64,000 bases of DNA, taken from Nocardia transvalensis NBRC 15921 (GTDB taxonomy: Bacteria > Actinomycetota > Actinomycetes > Mycobacteriales > Mycobacteriaceae). Below, in pieces: positions 27,169-35,645 of this stretch (within the stretch, counting starts at the first letter, position 1; each line of letters opens with the position of its first letter). Where the stretch lies: NCBI RefSeq assembly GCF_000308875.1, contig NZ_BAGL01000013.1:124001-188000 (forward strand). The letters are read 5' to 3'. The position numbers were made by a program, and so were the translations under genes. The notes under the pieces are model-generated. The model did no database searches, was not told where the DNA came from, and was given only the letters and a program-made list of their open reading frames with translations.

Positions 27169-27282
27169 CCCACCGCGCGCCCGAGGTTTGCCGAGCAGCC
27201 TTCCGCAGTGATAGCCGAGCTGCGGAAGTGTCTGTTCGGTCATGGGAAGGGCCCCTGTTTCCTAGGGCATCGCTCCGGTATA

Positions 27283-27301
27283 TTAGGTTTGCCTCACCTA
27301 C
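27283..27301. promoter_or_regulatory. IdeR/DtxR-type iron box for PKS cassette 2
   Basis: TTAGGTTTGCCTCACCTAC matches 16 of 19 positions of the IdeR consensus. It lies in the 286-bp gap between the two PKS cassettes, which implies a separate iron-repressed transcript for the second cassette. Confidence 0.72.
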
Positions 27302-27349
27302 ATACGGCCGGGGTGGATCCAGGTCCGGCCAGGCCATATGTAGGTGAGG
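27292..27349. promoter_or_regulatory. Large inverted repeat overlapping the iron box
   Basis: Perfect 13-bp arms CCTCACCTACATA (27292-27304) and TATGTAGGTGAGG (27337-27349), plus an inner CGG/CCG-rich pair, form a stem that begins inside the iron box. It could be an extended operator, an attenuator, or a terminator of cassette 1. Confidence 0.55.
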
Positions 27350-27454
27350 TGATAGCAGTCGGGCGGATCGGGATGCGCTCGGCCGCCCGCTGCCGGACCT
27401 GTGCCCGGAATTCGCTGCGGCCCATTCCAGCCTGTGGGAAGAGAGATGTGTGAT

Positions 27455-28210
27455 ATGGCAACGACACCCGGTTGGGTCAGACAGTTTCACAAGCCGCGTG
27501 CGGCCGGGTCGGCGCCGCTGGTGATCTGTCCGCATGCCGGCGGCGGCGCGTCGACGTACCGGCCGTTCTCGAAGCGGCTGTCCGAGGATTTCGATGTCGT
27601 CGTGCTGCAGTATCCGGGACGGCAGGACCGCGCCCGCGAGGCGGCGCTCGAGACCCTGCCGGAGATCGCCGCCGGGGCCTTCGCCGAATTCTCCCGCTCG
27701 TCGTTCAACCGGGGCGAGCCGATCACCGTATTCGGCCACAGCATGGGCTCGATCGTGGCGTTCGAATTCACCCGGCTCGCCGAGGACGCCGGAATTCCGG
27801 TGCGGCTGCTGGGGATTTCCGGCACGGTGGCGCCCTCGCGCGTGGTGGATATGCCGAATCACCCGACCGACGACGATCAGCTGCTCGACCATCTCACCGG
27901 CCTCCAGGGCACCGGCACCGATGTGCTGGGCAATCGGGACCTGATGAAGATGGCGCTGCCGGTGCTGAAGGCCGACTACGCCGCCTTCGACCGTTACGCC
28001 TGCCCGGTGGATGTGCGGGTGCAGGCGCCGATCCGCGCGATGGGCGGCAGCGACGACGATTTCGTCACCATGGGCGAGCTGTACGGCTGGCAGCGCCACA
28101 CGGCGGCCGACCTGCAGGTCGAGATGTTCGACGGCGGGCACTTCTATCTGCACGACCAGGTCGCGGGGGTGTCGGAACTGCTCGCGGCCGAACTGGAGAT
28201 CGCTCGATGA
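27455..28210 (+). CDS. Type II thioesterase (PKS cassette 2)
   Basis: This 251-aa alpha/beta hydrolase has CPHAGGGAS, nucleophile GHSMGS and late GGHFYLHDQ His. It begins at ATG 27455 behind GGAAGAGAG. It has the same length as the 20869 thioesterase and clearly shares ancestry with it (GWVRQFHKPRAAG against GWIRKFHKSRAAG). Its role should be carrier-protein editing or acyl release. Its stop overlaps the next start in ATGA, so translation is coupled. Expression is probably set by the iron box at 27283. Confidence 0.87.
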   Translation: MATTPGWVRQFHKPRAAGSAPLVICPHAGGGASTYRPFSKRLSEDFDVVVLQYPGRQDRAREAALETLPEIAAGAFAEFSRSSFNRGEPITVFGHSMGSIVAFEFTRLAEDAGIPVRLLGISGTVAPSRVVDMPNHPTDDDQLLDHLTGLQGTGTDVLGNRDLMKMALPVLKADYAAFDRYACPVDVRVQAPIRAMGGSDDDFVTMGELYGWQRHTAADLQVEMFDGGHFYLHDQVAGVSELLAAELEIAR

Positions 28211-29502
28211 GCGATCCGATCGTCATCACCGGCATGGCCGTCGAGGCGCCGGGCGGTATCGAGACGCCCGCGCAGTACTGGGCGGCGCTGTCGGAGGCCC
28301 GGGATCTGACCGGGCCGTTCCCGCGCGATCGCGGCTGGCCGATCGAGCGGCTGCTGTCGCTGTCGGACGTCGAGGGCTGGTCCGAGGTCCGCGACGCGGG
28401 CGGATTCCTCGACGCCGCCGCGGAATTCGATCCGCTGTTCTTCGGCATCACGCCGCGCGAGGCGATCGCCATGGACCCGCAACAGCGGGTGGCGCTGCGG
28501 GTGGCATGGCGTGCGCTGGAGAACGCCGGAATCAATCCGGGCGCCATCGACGGCGACGAGGTCGGCTGCTACATGGGCGCGTCGCAGACCGAGTACGGTC
28601 CGCACGCCGCCGAGGTCAACGACTTCAGCGGCTACCGGGCCACCGGCACCGCGCTCGGCGCCACGGCCGGCCGGATCTCCCACTGCCTGGGCCTGGGCGG
28701 GCCGTCGATCGTGGTGGACACCGCGTGCGCCTCGTCGCTGGCGGCCCTGCATCTGGCCGCGGCGGCCATCCGCGACGGCGAATGCGAGTGGGCGCTCGCC
28801 GGTGCGGTGTGCGTGATGGGTTCGCCCGGGGCGTTCTTCGAATTCTCCAAGAACAACGCGCTGTCCGCGGACGGGCAGTGCAAGCCGTACTCCGAGGACG
28901 CGACGGGCACGCTGTGGGGCGAGGGCGCCGGAGTGGTTGTCCTGGAACGCGAGTCGCGCGCCCGCGCCCTCGGGCACCGGATCTACGGCCGGATTCTCGC
29001 GACCCGCGTCAACCACAACGGCAGCGGCGCGCCGATCGCGGTGCCCAGCACCGAGGCGCAGGAGCGGCTCATCCGCAAGACCGTTGCGGCCGCGGGCATC
29101 TCGCCCAGCCTGGTCGGCATGATCGAGGGGCACGGCACCGGGACCGCGGTGGGCGATCCGCTCGAATTGGCCGCGCTGCAGGAGGTCTACGGTTCCGCCG
29201 ACGCGCGCCTGGGCTCGGTGAAGTCGAATCTCGGTCACGCCCAGGCGGCCGCGGGCATGCTCGGCCTGATCAAGGTGCTGCTCAGCGGATTACACGGATA
29301 TATCGCGCCGACCCGCTTCGCCGACAACCCGACCACCGGGGTGGATTGGGAGGCGTCGGGACTGCGCCTGGCTGCCAAGCTCGAATACTGGCAGCCGCAC
29401 GACGGGATCCGCTACGGCGCGGTCTCGTCGTTCGGCGTCTCGGGCACGAATGCCCATGCGCTGCTGGCCGTTCCGGCCGTGGAAGAGGAGATCCATGTCT
29501 AG
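28207..29502 (+). CDS. MbtC-like beta-ketoacyl synthase (PKS cassette 2)
   Basis: This 431-aa stand-alone ketosynthase has intact DTACASSL, EGHGTGTAVGD and KSNLGHAQAAAG. The start ATG 28207 overlaps the thioesterase stop. It is closely similar to the cassette 1 enzyme over its whole length, including the PFPRDRGWPIE segment. The main active-site-context difference is CASSL in place of CTSSL. It overlaps the next gene by 8 bp in the same ATGTCTAG arrangement as cassette 1, so the whole cassette was duplicated as a block. Confidence 0.88.
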   Translation: MSDPIVITGMAVEAPGGIETPAQYWAALSEARDLTGPFPRDRGWPIERLLSLSDVEGWSEVRDAGGFLDAAAEFDPLFFGITPREAIAMDPQQRVALRVAWRALENAGINPGAIDGDEVGCYMGASQTEYGPHAAEVNDFSGYRATGTALGATAGRISHCLGLGGPSIVVDTACASSLAALHLAAAAIRDGECEWALAGAVCVMGSPGAFFEFSKNNALSADGQCKPYSEDATGTLWGEGAGVVVLERESRARALGHRIYGRILATRVNHNGSGAPIAVPSTEAQERLIRKTVAAAGISPSLVGMIEGHGTGTAVGDPLELAALQEVYGSADARLGSVKSNLGHAQAAAGMLGLIKVLLSGLHGYIAPTRFADNPTTGVDWEASGLRLAAKLEYWQPHDGIRYGAVSSFGVSGTNAHALLAVPAVEEEIHV

Positions 29503-32500
29503 CTACCGACTTCCGGACGGCAGCGTTCCGGTCCTGCTGTCCTCGGACACTCCCGAGGGATTGCGCCGCGAGGCGGCGGTCATCGCCGACTACGTCGCCG
29601 AGCACGACGAGGTCGCCCCGGACCGGATCGCCGACATGATCTTCCGTACCCGCGTCGCGCGCCGGTACCGAGCGCTGGTGATGGCCACCGGGCGCGAGTC
29701 GCTACTGGCGGCGCTGCGTGCGGTCGCGGCAGGGGAACCGCATTCGGACGTGGTGAGTTCCGGGCAGGCGGCGACGGCACGGCGGATCGCCTACGTCTTC
29801 CCGGGTCAGGGCAGCCAGCGGCCCGGTATGGGACGCATGCTCTACGACCACTCCGAGGCGTATCGCGCCGCGGTCGAGGAGTGCGACAAGGTGTTCCACG
29901 AGCTGTACTCGTGGTCGCCGCTGCCGTACCTGCTGGATGTGGACGCGCCGGCCGACGACTCCGCGCGGACCGTGCAGCCGGCCCTGTTCATGCAGATGGT
30001 CGGCGTCGCCGCGATGTGGGCGGCGGTCGGGGTGCGCCCGGCGGCGACCGTGGGGCACTCGCAGGGCGAGATCGCCGCCGCGTACGTGTCGGGCGCGCAG
30101 ACGCTGCGCGACGCGGCGCGGATCGTGACCAGCCGCGCGACGATCGTCGACGGATTGCAGCTGACCGGCTTCTCCATGGCGGTCGTCGGCATCGACCGCG
30201 ACGAGTGCGAGGACCTGCTGGCCCGGCACGCGGGATTCGCGGAACTGTCGGTGGTCAACTCGCCGCACATCCTCGCCATCTCCGGCGAGCGGGCCGCGGT
30301 GCTGGCGATCGTCGAATTGCTCAATGCCGCCGGGAAATTCGCCAAGGAGATTCGCGTCCAATATCCGGCGCACACCTCCTACGTCAGCGGTTTCCGCGAC
30401 GAGCTGAACGCCACCGTGGGCGACGATATGGACAACGAGTCGTTCCTGGACTCCGAGATCGACTTCATCGGCGCCACCCTCGGCGACCGCGTCGGCTCCG
30501 ACCTGCCCATCATCGACTACTGGTACCTCAACCTGCGCAATCGCGTCCGGTTCGACCGGGCCATCGCGATCGCCGCCGAGCGCGGCGCCGACACCTTCCT
30601 CGAGATCTCCGAGCATCCGACGCTCATGCTGGCCATCCAGGAGAACCTGGCGGGAGTGACGCCGCAGCGGTCCTTCCAGGCGCTGGGCACCTCGCGGCGG
30701 TCGGCCGAGGATCTGCGCGAATTCACCCGCAGCCTGGCCACGGTCGCGGTGCACGACGCCGGATTCCGGTGGGACGCATTGCGTGTGAGCGCGTCCGGCG
30801 GCGCGGTCGCGCTGCCGCTGCTGGACTTCCCGAACACCCGGATGACCCCGAAGACGCTGTGGGCGCCGTACCCGTACGAGGCGGCGGGATCCGCGCCCCG
30901 GCGTGCGGCGGGGGAGCACGCCACCGACGGAACGGTCGTCCCGCAACGCTACGCCGAGCACTGGACGCGCCTGTCGCGGCGAAAGATGGTGCCTCCCCGC
31001 ACGCTGGCGCTGGTGGACCACACCGGCCGCTGCGCCGATCTGGTGTCCTCGATCTGCGCGGCCGCGCCTCGGCTCGGCGCGACGGTCGTCTACACCGACG
31101 AAACCGGCGCGCCCACAGCGGCGTTCGACACCCTCGTCGTGCTGCTACCGCGTCCGGAGGGAGACGGGGTCGCGACCGCGGTGGACGATATCGCCGAATT
31201 CCTCGGCGACCGTGCGTGGTTGGCGGATCTCTCGGGCGTGACCGATGTCTGGCTCGTCACCACCGGCGGCGAACAGGTGCTGGAAACCGATGTCCCCGAC
31301 CCGTTCCACGCCGCCGCTCAGGCCGGATTCCGGTGCCTGGCGGCCGAACACATCGGCGTCACGTTCCGCCACCTCGACCTGGCCGCCGGAACCGAACCGG
31401 CCGCGGCGGCGAAGGGCCTGGTGGAATCGCTGCACACCGCCGGGGAGCCGGAACTCGCCGTCCGCGACGGCGGCGTCTACGCCAAGCGCCTGATCGTCGA
31501 CGACACCGCCGCCGACGCCCCGCTCGACGCGGCGGACCTGCGGGAGGTCGTGATCGTCGGCGGCACCGGCAAACTCGGGCTCGACTTCTGCGAGCGCTTC
31601 GCCGCCGCGGGCGCGGGCCGGATCACCCTCGTCAGCCGGACCGGTGGCGATCCGGCCGCCGTGCAACGTGTTCGGGACATCCAGCGTTCGTCGAAGACCG
31701 AGATCGCCCGCAGGACCTGCGATGTCGGCGACGAGGCCGCCGTGCGCGCGCTCGCCGGGGACTTCCGCGACACCCCGGCGACCCTGATCGTGCATGCGGC
31801 TGTGGACTATTCCGCGGCGGAGGCCGTGCCCACCCCGGAGACGATCCGCGCCGCCGCCCTGGCGAAAACCGTCGCGCTGGATCATCTGGTGCGCCACGTC
31901 CCGCTCGCCGCCGACGGCCGGATCGTGCTGTGCTCCTCGCTGTCGGCGACCCTCGGCGGCCGCGGGCACATGGTGTACTCGGCGGTCAACCGGCTGCTCG
32001 ACGCCGCCGCCGCGCACTACCGGGCCGAGGGCGTGCGGTGCTCCTCGGTGCAGTGGGGCCTGTGGCGGGCCGTCGGCGCCGACAATGCCGAGGCGCTCGC
32101 CAAGATCAGCGGCACCGGGCTGCTGCCGATGGAGCCGAAGGCGGCCGTGGCGGCCGGATTCGCGCCGGACGCGGCGAATGTGCTCGTGGCGGCGGCGGAA
32201 TGGGGCCGAATCCGGGAGCTGTACACGGTATTCGGCTACCAGAACCTCTTCGCCGAACTGCCCGACGAACCGGTGGACGCCGCGGAGACCGCGAATCCGG
32301 CTGCCGCCGAAGCGGATACGGAGGTGCAGGCCGTGCTGACTCCGGTGCGTGCCGCGCCGCGCGATACCGCCGAGACCGTGCGGGACGCGCTGCGCACCGT
32401 GATGGGCCTGGGCAGCACCGAATCCATCGACGGCTCGATCCCGCTCGTCGCCCTCGGGCTGGATTCGCTCCAGGCCCTGGACCTGCGCAAACGCGTCGAA

Positions 32501-32581
32501 TCCGATCTGAAGCGGGACCTGCCGGTGACGGCCATCCTGGGCGGCGCGTCGCTCGACGAGGTGGTCTCGCTCCTGGCCTGA
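29495..32581 (+). CDS. MbtD-like PKS: AT-KR-ACP (PKS cassette 2)
   Basis: This 1028-aa protein is colinear with the first ~1030 residues of the cassette 1 PKS. The N-terminus (SSYRLPDGSVPVLLS) is nearly identical. AT carries GHSQGE, and the acyl-specificity region reads YPAHTSYV (YPAHTDRV in cassette 1). KR has GGTGKLG, CSSLSATLGG and VYSAVNRL. ACP carries Ser in GLDSLQ. It ends right after the ACP and lacks the methyltransferase of its paralogue. It would make an unmethylated beta-hydroxyacyl unit, either in series with cassette 1 or as an alternative to it. The gene follows the KS with an 8-bp overlap. Confidence 0.86.
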   Translation: MSSYRLPDGSVPVLLSSDTPEGLRREAAVIADYVAEHDEVAPDRIADMIFRTRVARRYRALVMATGRESLLAALRAVAAGEPHSDVVSSGQAATARRIAYVFPGQGSQRPGMGRMLYDHSEAYRAAVEECDKVFHELYSWSPLPYLLDVDAPADDSARTVQPALFMQMVGVAAMWAAVGVRPAATVGHSQGEIAAAYVSGAQTLRDAARIVTSRATIVDGLQLTGFSMAVVGIDRDECEDLLARHAGFAELSVVNSPHILAISGERAAVLAIVELLNAAGKFAKEIRVQYPAHTSYVSGFRDELNATVGDDMDNESFLDSEIDFIGATLGDRVGSDLPIIDYWYLNLRNRVRFDRAIAIAAERGADTFLEISEHPTLMLAIQENLAGVTPQRSFQALGTSRRSAEDLREFTRSLATVAVHDAGFRWDALRVSASGGAVALPLLDFPNTRMTPKTLWAPYPYEAAGSAPRRAAGEHATDGTVVPQRYAEHWTRLSRRKMVPPRTLALVDHTGRCADLVSSICAAAPRLGATVVYTDETGAPTAAFDTLVVLLPRPEGDGVATAVDDIAEFLGDRAWLADLSGVTDVWLVTTGGEQVLETDVPDPFHAAAQAGFRCLAAEHIGVTFRHLDLAAGTEPAAAAKGLVESLHTAGEPELAVRDGGVYAKRLIVDDTAADAPLDAADLREVVIVGGTGKLGLDFCERFAAAGAGRITLVSRTGGDPAAVQRVRDIQRSSKTEIARRTCDVGDEAAVRALAGDFRDTPATLIVHAAVDYSAAEAVPTPETIRAAALAKTVALDHLVRHVPLAADGRIVLCSSLSATLGGRGHMVYSAVNRLLDAAAAHYRAEGVRCSSVQWGLWRAVGADNAEALAKISGTGLLPMEPKAAVAAGFAPDAANVLVAAAEWGRIRELYTVFGYQNLFAELPDEPVDAAETANPAAAEADTEVQAVLTPVRAAPRDTAETVRDALRTVMGLGSTESIDGSIPLVALGLDSLQALDLRKRVESDLKRDLPVTAILGGASLDEVVSLLA

Positions 32582-32625
32582 ACCCGGCCCGCGCCCGCGG
32601 CGAAGGGGTGGAAGTGCGCGGTTAA

Positions 32626-32644
32626 TTAGGTTAGCGTTACCAAA
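32626..32644. promoter_or_regulatory. IdeR/DtxR-type iron box for the Drr-type exporter
   Basis: TTAGGTTAGCGTTACCAAA matches 16 of 19 positions of the IdeR consensus. It lies 19 bp upstream of the ABC ATPase start and marks the exporter as part of the iron regulon. Confidence 0.78.
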
Positions 32645-32663
32645 GTAATAGCCGCGGGGATCT

Positions 32664-33674
32664 ATGAGCACTCAGACGGAGAGCATTGTGTCGGAATCAG
32701 TGACAGGAGCGGCCGGTTCGCCGGGAGCGGGCGACAACGCGATCGTGGTGGAGTCGGTGGAGAAGTCGTTCGGTGAGGTGAAGGCCCTGCGGGGCGTCAC
32801 CTTCCGCGTGCCGACCGGCAGCGTGCTGGGCGTGCTCGGCCCGAACGGCGCCGGCAAGACCACGACCGTCTCCATCCTGTCCACGCTCACCCGGCCCGAC
32901 GCGGGCCGCGCCGAGGTCGCCGGGTACGACGTGGTGCGTGACGCCGCGAAGGTGCGCTCGTCCATCATGCTCACGGGCCAGTACGCCGCCCTGGACGAAA
33001 TGCTCACCGGCCGCGAGAACCTGGTGCTGTTCGGCCGCCTCATGGGCCTGCGGCGCAAGGCCGCCCAGGCCCGGGCCACGGACCTGCTCGAGCAGTTCGC
33101 GCTCACCGAGGCCGCCGACCGCCGGGTCGGCCAGTACTCCGGTGGTATGCGGCGGCGCATCGATATCGCCTGCGGGCTGGTGCGCCCGCCGAGCGTGGTA
33201 TTCCTCGACGAGCCCACCACCGGCCTGGACCCGGTGAGCCGGCAGAGCCTGTGGGCGCTGGTGCGCTCGCTCAAGGAGCAGGGCGTGACGATCCTGCTCA
33301 CCACGCAGTACCTCGAGGAGGCGGATGCGTTGAGCGACAACATCATCGTCATCGACAAGGGCACCGTGATCGCCGAGGGCACCGCCGACCAGCTCAAGGC
33401 CCGGTCGGGCGACAGCTACTGCGAGGTGGTCCCGGTCGACGCCGGCGACGTGCCCGCCGTGGTGACGGCGCTGTCCGGCCTGGGCGAGATCACGATCGCG
33501 GATTCGCGGGACCGGGTGTCGCTCCCCGCTCCGGACGGCGCGGCCACGCTGTCGGAGGCGCTGAGCCGGATCACCACCGCGGGAATCGAATTGATCGATA
33601 TCGCGCTGCGCCGGCCCTCGCTCGACGAGGTCTTCATCGAGCTGACCAAGCCGACCGTGGGGGCCGGGGCGTGA
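32664..33674 (+). CDS. DrrA-type ABC transporter ATP-binding protein
   Basis: This 336-aa ATPase has Walker A GPNGAGKT (about residues 55-62), signature YSGGMRRR and Walker B VVFLDEPTTGLD. Its C-terminal ~90-residue extension is as in DrrA/daunorubicin-resistance ATPases. It couples ATP hydrolysis to two ABC-2 permeases encoded next, overlapping the first by GTGA. The position after the siderophore genes and the iron box upstream suggest export of the siderophore or a precursor. Export as the function is inferred, since the DrrABC family is known for drug and lipid efflux. Confidence 0.88.
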   Translation: MSTQTESIVSESVTGAAGSPGAGDNAIVVESVEKSFGEVKALRGVTFRVPTGSVLGVLGPNGAGKTTTVSILSTLTRPDAGRAEVAGYDVVRDAAKVRSSIMLTGQYAALDEMLTGRENLVLFGRLMGLRRKAAQARATDLLEQFALTEAADRRVGQYSGGMRRRIDIACGLVRPPSVVFLDEPTTGLDPVSRQSLWALVRSLKEQGVTILLTTQYLEEADALSDNIIVIDKGTVIAEGTADQLKARSGDSYCEVVPVDAGDVPAVVTALSGLGEITIADSRDRVSLPAPDGAATLSEALSRITTAGIELIDIALRRPSLDEVFIELTKPTVGAGA

Positions 33675-34465
33675 CGGCGGCGGTACAGTCGCCGGACCTG
33701 TCCCGGGAAGGCCTGTCGATTCCGGCGTGGTTGCAGTTCAGCGCGCTGAGCGGCCGCAATGTCCGCGCCACGCTCCGGCAGGGCGACGTGGTGCTGGCGC
33801 TGTTCCAGCCGATGGTCTTCTTCATCTGCTTCTACGTGCCGCTGCGCAAATCGCTGGAGGCGCCGGGCGTCGACTACGCCCAGTATCTGCTGCCGGTCAT
33901 CGCGGTGTTCGCGATGTTCTTCACCTCCATGTTCGCCGGCGACCGCGCCGCGCGAGAGGTGGTGGGCGGCATGGCCACCCGGTTGCGGTCCATGCCGGTG
34001 CCGCCGTGGATTCCGGTGAGCGCCCGCATGTCCGCGAGCCTGCTGCGCACGGTCACCGCGCTCGTCGGCGCGCTGATCATCGGCACGATCTTCGGCTTCC
34101 GCTTCCAGTCCGCCGGTGCGGCAGTCCTTTTCGTGGTACTGGTGCTGGCTTTCGGTGCGGCGCTGGTCTTCGCGACCGACGCCCTCGGCACCGTCACCCG
34201 CAATTCGGAGTTGAGTGGCACGGTCCTGTTCGGCCCGCAATTGCTGCTGATCCTCGCCTCGACGGGTTTCGTTCCGGCGGAGGGCTTCCCGGGCTGGATC
34301 CAGCCCTTCGTCCGTAATCAGCCGGTCTCGCAGATCACTGCCGCGCTGCGCGGGCTGGCCGACGGCCGGTACGTCTCCGAACTCGGCGTGGCGGTGGCCT
34401 GGATCGTGGGCCTGCTGGTGATCGGCGCTGTCCTGGCGGTGCGCGCGGAAGGACGACGGGCATGA
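33671..34465 (+). CDS. ABC-2 type permease (DrrB-like), first subunit
   Basis: This 264-aa membrane protein starts at GTG 33671, overlapping the ATPase stop by four bases. About six hydrophobic segments and the ABC-2 amphipathic loop (GDRAAREVVGGMATRLRSMPVPPW) are visible. The late segment GFVPAEGFPGWIQPFVRNQPVS is typical of DrrB proteins. It forms the channel with the following permease and the DrrA-like ATPase. Confidence 0.87.
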   Translation: MTAAVQSPDLSREGLSIPAWLQFSALSGRNVRATLRQGDVVLALFQPMVFFICFYVPLRKSLEAPGVDYAQYLLPVIAVFAMFFTSMFAGDRAAREVVGGMATRLRSMPVPPWIPVSARMSASLLRTVTALVGALIIGTIFGFRFQSAGAAVLFVVLVLAFGAALVFATDALGTVTRNSELSGTVLFGPQLLLILASTGFVPAEGFPGWIQPFVRNQPVSQITAALRGLADGRYVSELGVAVAWIVGLLVIGAVLAVRAEGRRA

Positions 34466-35226
34466 GTGCACTGACCGAGCAGAGCCTGGTGGAGGCCGGT
34501 CGCCTGCTGCGCCGGTGGTCGCGGCAGCCGGAGGTGATCACCAGCACCCTGGCGTTCCCGATCCTCCTGCTGCTGATGTACGACCTGGTGCTGGACAAGG
34601 CGCTGGGCGCGACCGGCGATACCGATCCCATCTACGGATTCGTGCCGATGATCGCGGTGGCCGGTGCCATGTACGGCGCGATGGGCACCGGCCTGTCGCT
34701 GTTCGGCGAGCGGGAGAGCGGTCTGCTGCGCCGGTTCTGGGTGCTGCCGATCCACCGAGCCTCCGGCCTGGTGGGCCGGCTGCTGGCGGAATGCGGGCGC
34801 GCGGCCGCGGCGACCGTCGTGGTGGTCGTGGTCGGGATGCTGCTCGGCCTGCGCTTCGAGCACGGCTGGGCCGGGGCGCTCGGCGTGCTGGTGGTGCCGA
34901 TGATCGTGATCGCCGGATTCACGCCGCTGGTCGTCATGGTCGGCGTCAGCGCCGCCGGTGACAAGGTCGTGCAGCTGTTCGCGATCGTGGTGCTGGTGGG
35001 CATGTTCTTCAACTCGGGATTCGTTCCGGTGCAGAACTATCCGGGCTGGCTGCAGCCGATCGTGCGCGGTCAGCCGATGAGCTGCGCCATCGAGGCCATG
35101 CGCAACTTCATGCTGGGCGGACCGCTGGCGACGCCGATGCTGCAGACCCTGGCCTGGGCGATCGGGCTGATCGCGGTGTTCGGGGCGCTGGCGGTGCGCG
35201 GCTACCGTAAGGCTGCCGAGAGCTGA
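34462..35226 (+). CDS. ABC-2 type permease (DrrB/DrrC-like), second subunit
   Basis: This 254-aa membrane protein overlaps the previous permease by ATGA. It has the same ABC-2 pattern: GERESGLLRRFWVLPIHR, several hydrophobic helices, and FVPVQNYPGWLQPIVRGQPMS. Two different permeases with one ATPase match the DrrABC layout. A strong terminator follows at 35237-35279. Confidence 0.87.
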   Translation: MSALTEQSLVEAGRLLRRWSRQPEVITSTLAFPILLLLMYDLVLDKALGATGDTDPIYGFVPMIAVAGAMYGAMGTGLSLFGERESGLLRRFWVLPIHRASGLVGRLLAECGRAAAATVVVVVVGMLLGLRFEHGWAGALGVLVVPMIVIAGFTPLVVMVGVSAAGDKVVQLFAIVVLVGMFFNSGFVPVQNYPGWLQPIVRGQPMSCAIEAMRNFMLGGPLATPMLQTLAWAIGLIAVFGALAVRGYRKAAES

Positions 35227-35236
35227 TTCCGTCGCG

Positions 35237-35279
35237 GGGCTGCAACATGAGTCGAGATCTTCGAATCATGTTGCAGCCC
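35237..35279 (+). terminator. Intrinsic-type terminator after the exporter operon
   Basis: Perfect 14-bp arms GGGCTGCAACATGA (35237-35250) and TCATGTTGCAGCCC (35266-35279) flank a 15-nt loop just after the last permease stop. A short T-containing tail follows. It probably ends the siderophore transcription unit. Confidence 0.75.
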
Positions 35280-35645
35280 TTGTGCTTACATCCGTCTCTT
35301 ACATCTCGGCAACCTTGGCGGAACCGCCGACGGATGTCGTGTCCAGGACTAGAGTGGGAATCAGCCGCTGGCCGAAAACGACGCGATGAAGCGCCTCGGA
35401 GCGCGCCTGTGCGCCGGCCAGCGCCGCCACCGCCGCGCGCACCGGTACCGGGACATCCGGGCAGATTTCATTGCCGAACTCGCCTCCGTGAGGGAGGTCT
35501 GCGCTGTCGTGCACCGAGGTCCGGAGGTGGGCCTCTCCTCCGACGTGATCTGACGGGATCAATCCGTTCGGGTGCCGCTGCGGACACTTTTCGGCGCTCA
35601 ATGTGGGTGAGCGCCGACCGCTTGTGTGTCCTCAGGAGAGGAAAA
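35280..35645. other. Gap upstream of the glycosyltransferase; no gene supported
   Basis: This stretch contains a 9-bp inverted repeat (ACATCCGTC at 35288-35296, GACGGATGT at 35329-35337) around a GGCGGAACCGCC core. The AGGAGAGG ribosome-binding site of the next gene lies at its right end. A 100-codon minus-strand frame (35299-35601) has no recognisable features, and I do not call it. It presumably holds the promoter of the next operon, but I cannot place it. Confidence 0.4.

Noticed and set aside
35299..35601. 100-codon minus-strand ORF in the gap before the glycosyltransferase
   Set aside because: No domain, no convincing ribosome-binding site, and overlap with likely promoter sequence.
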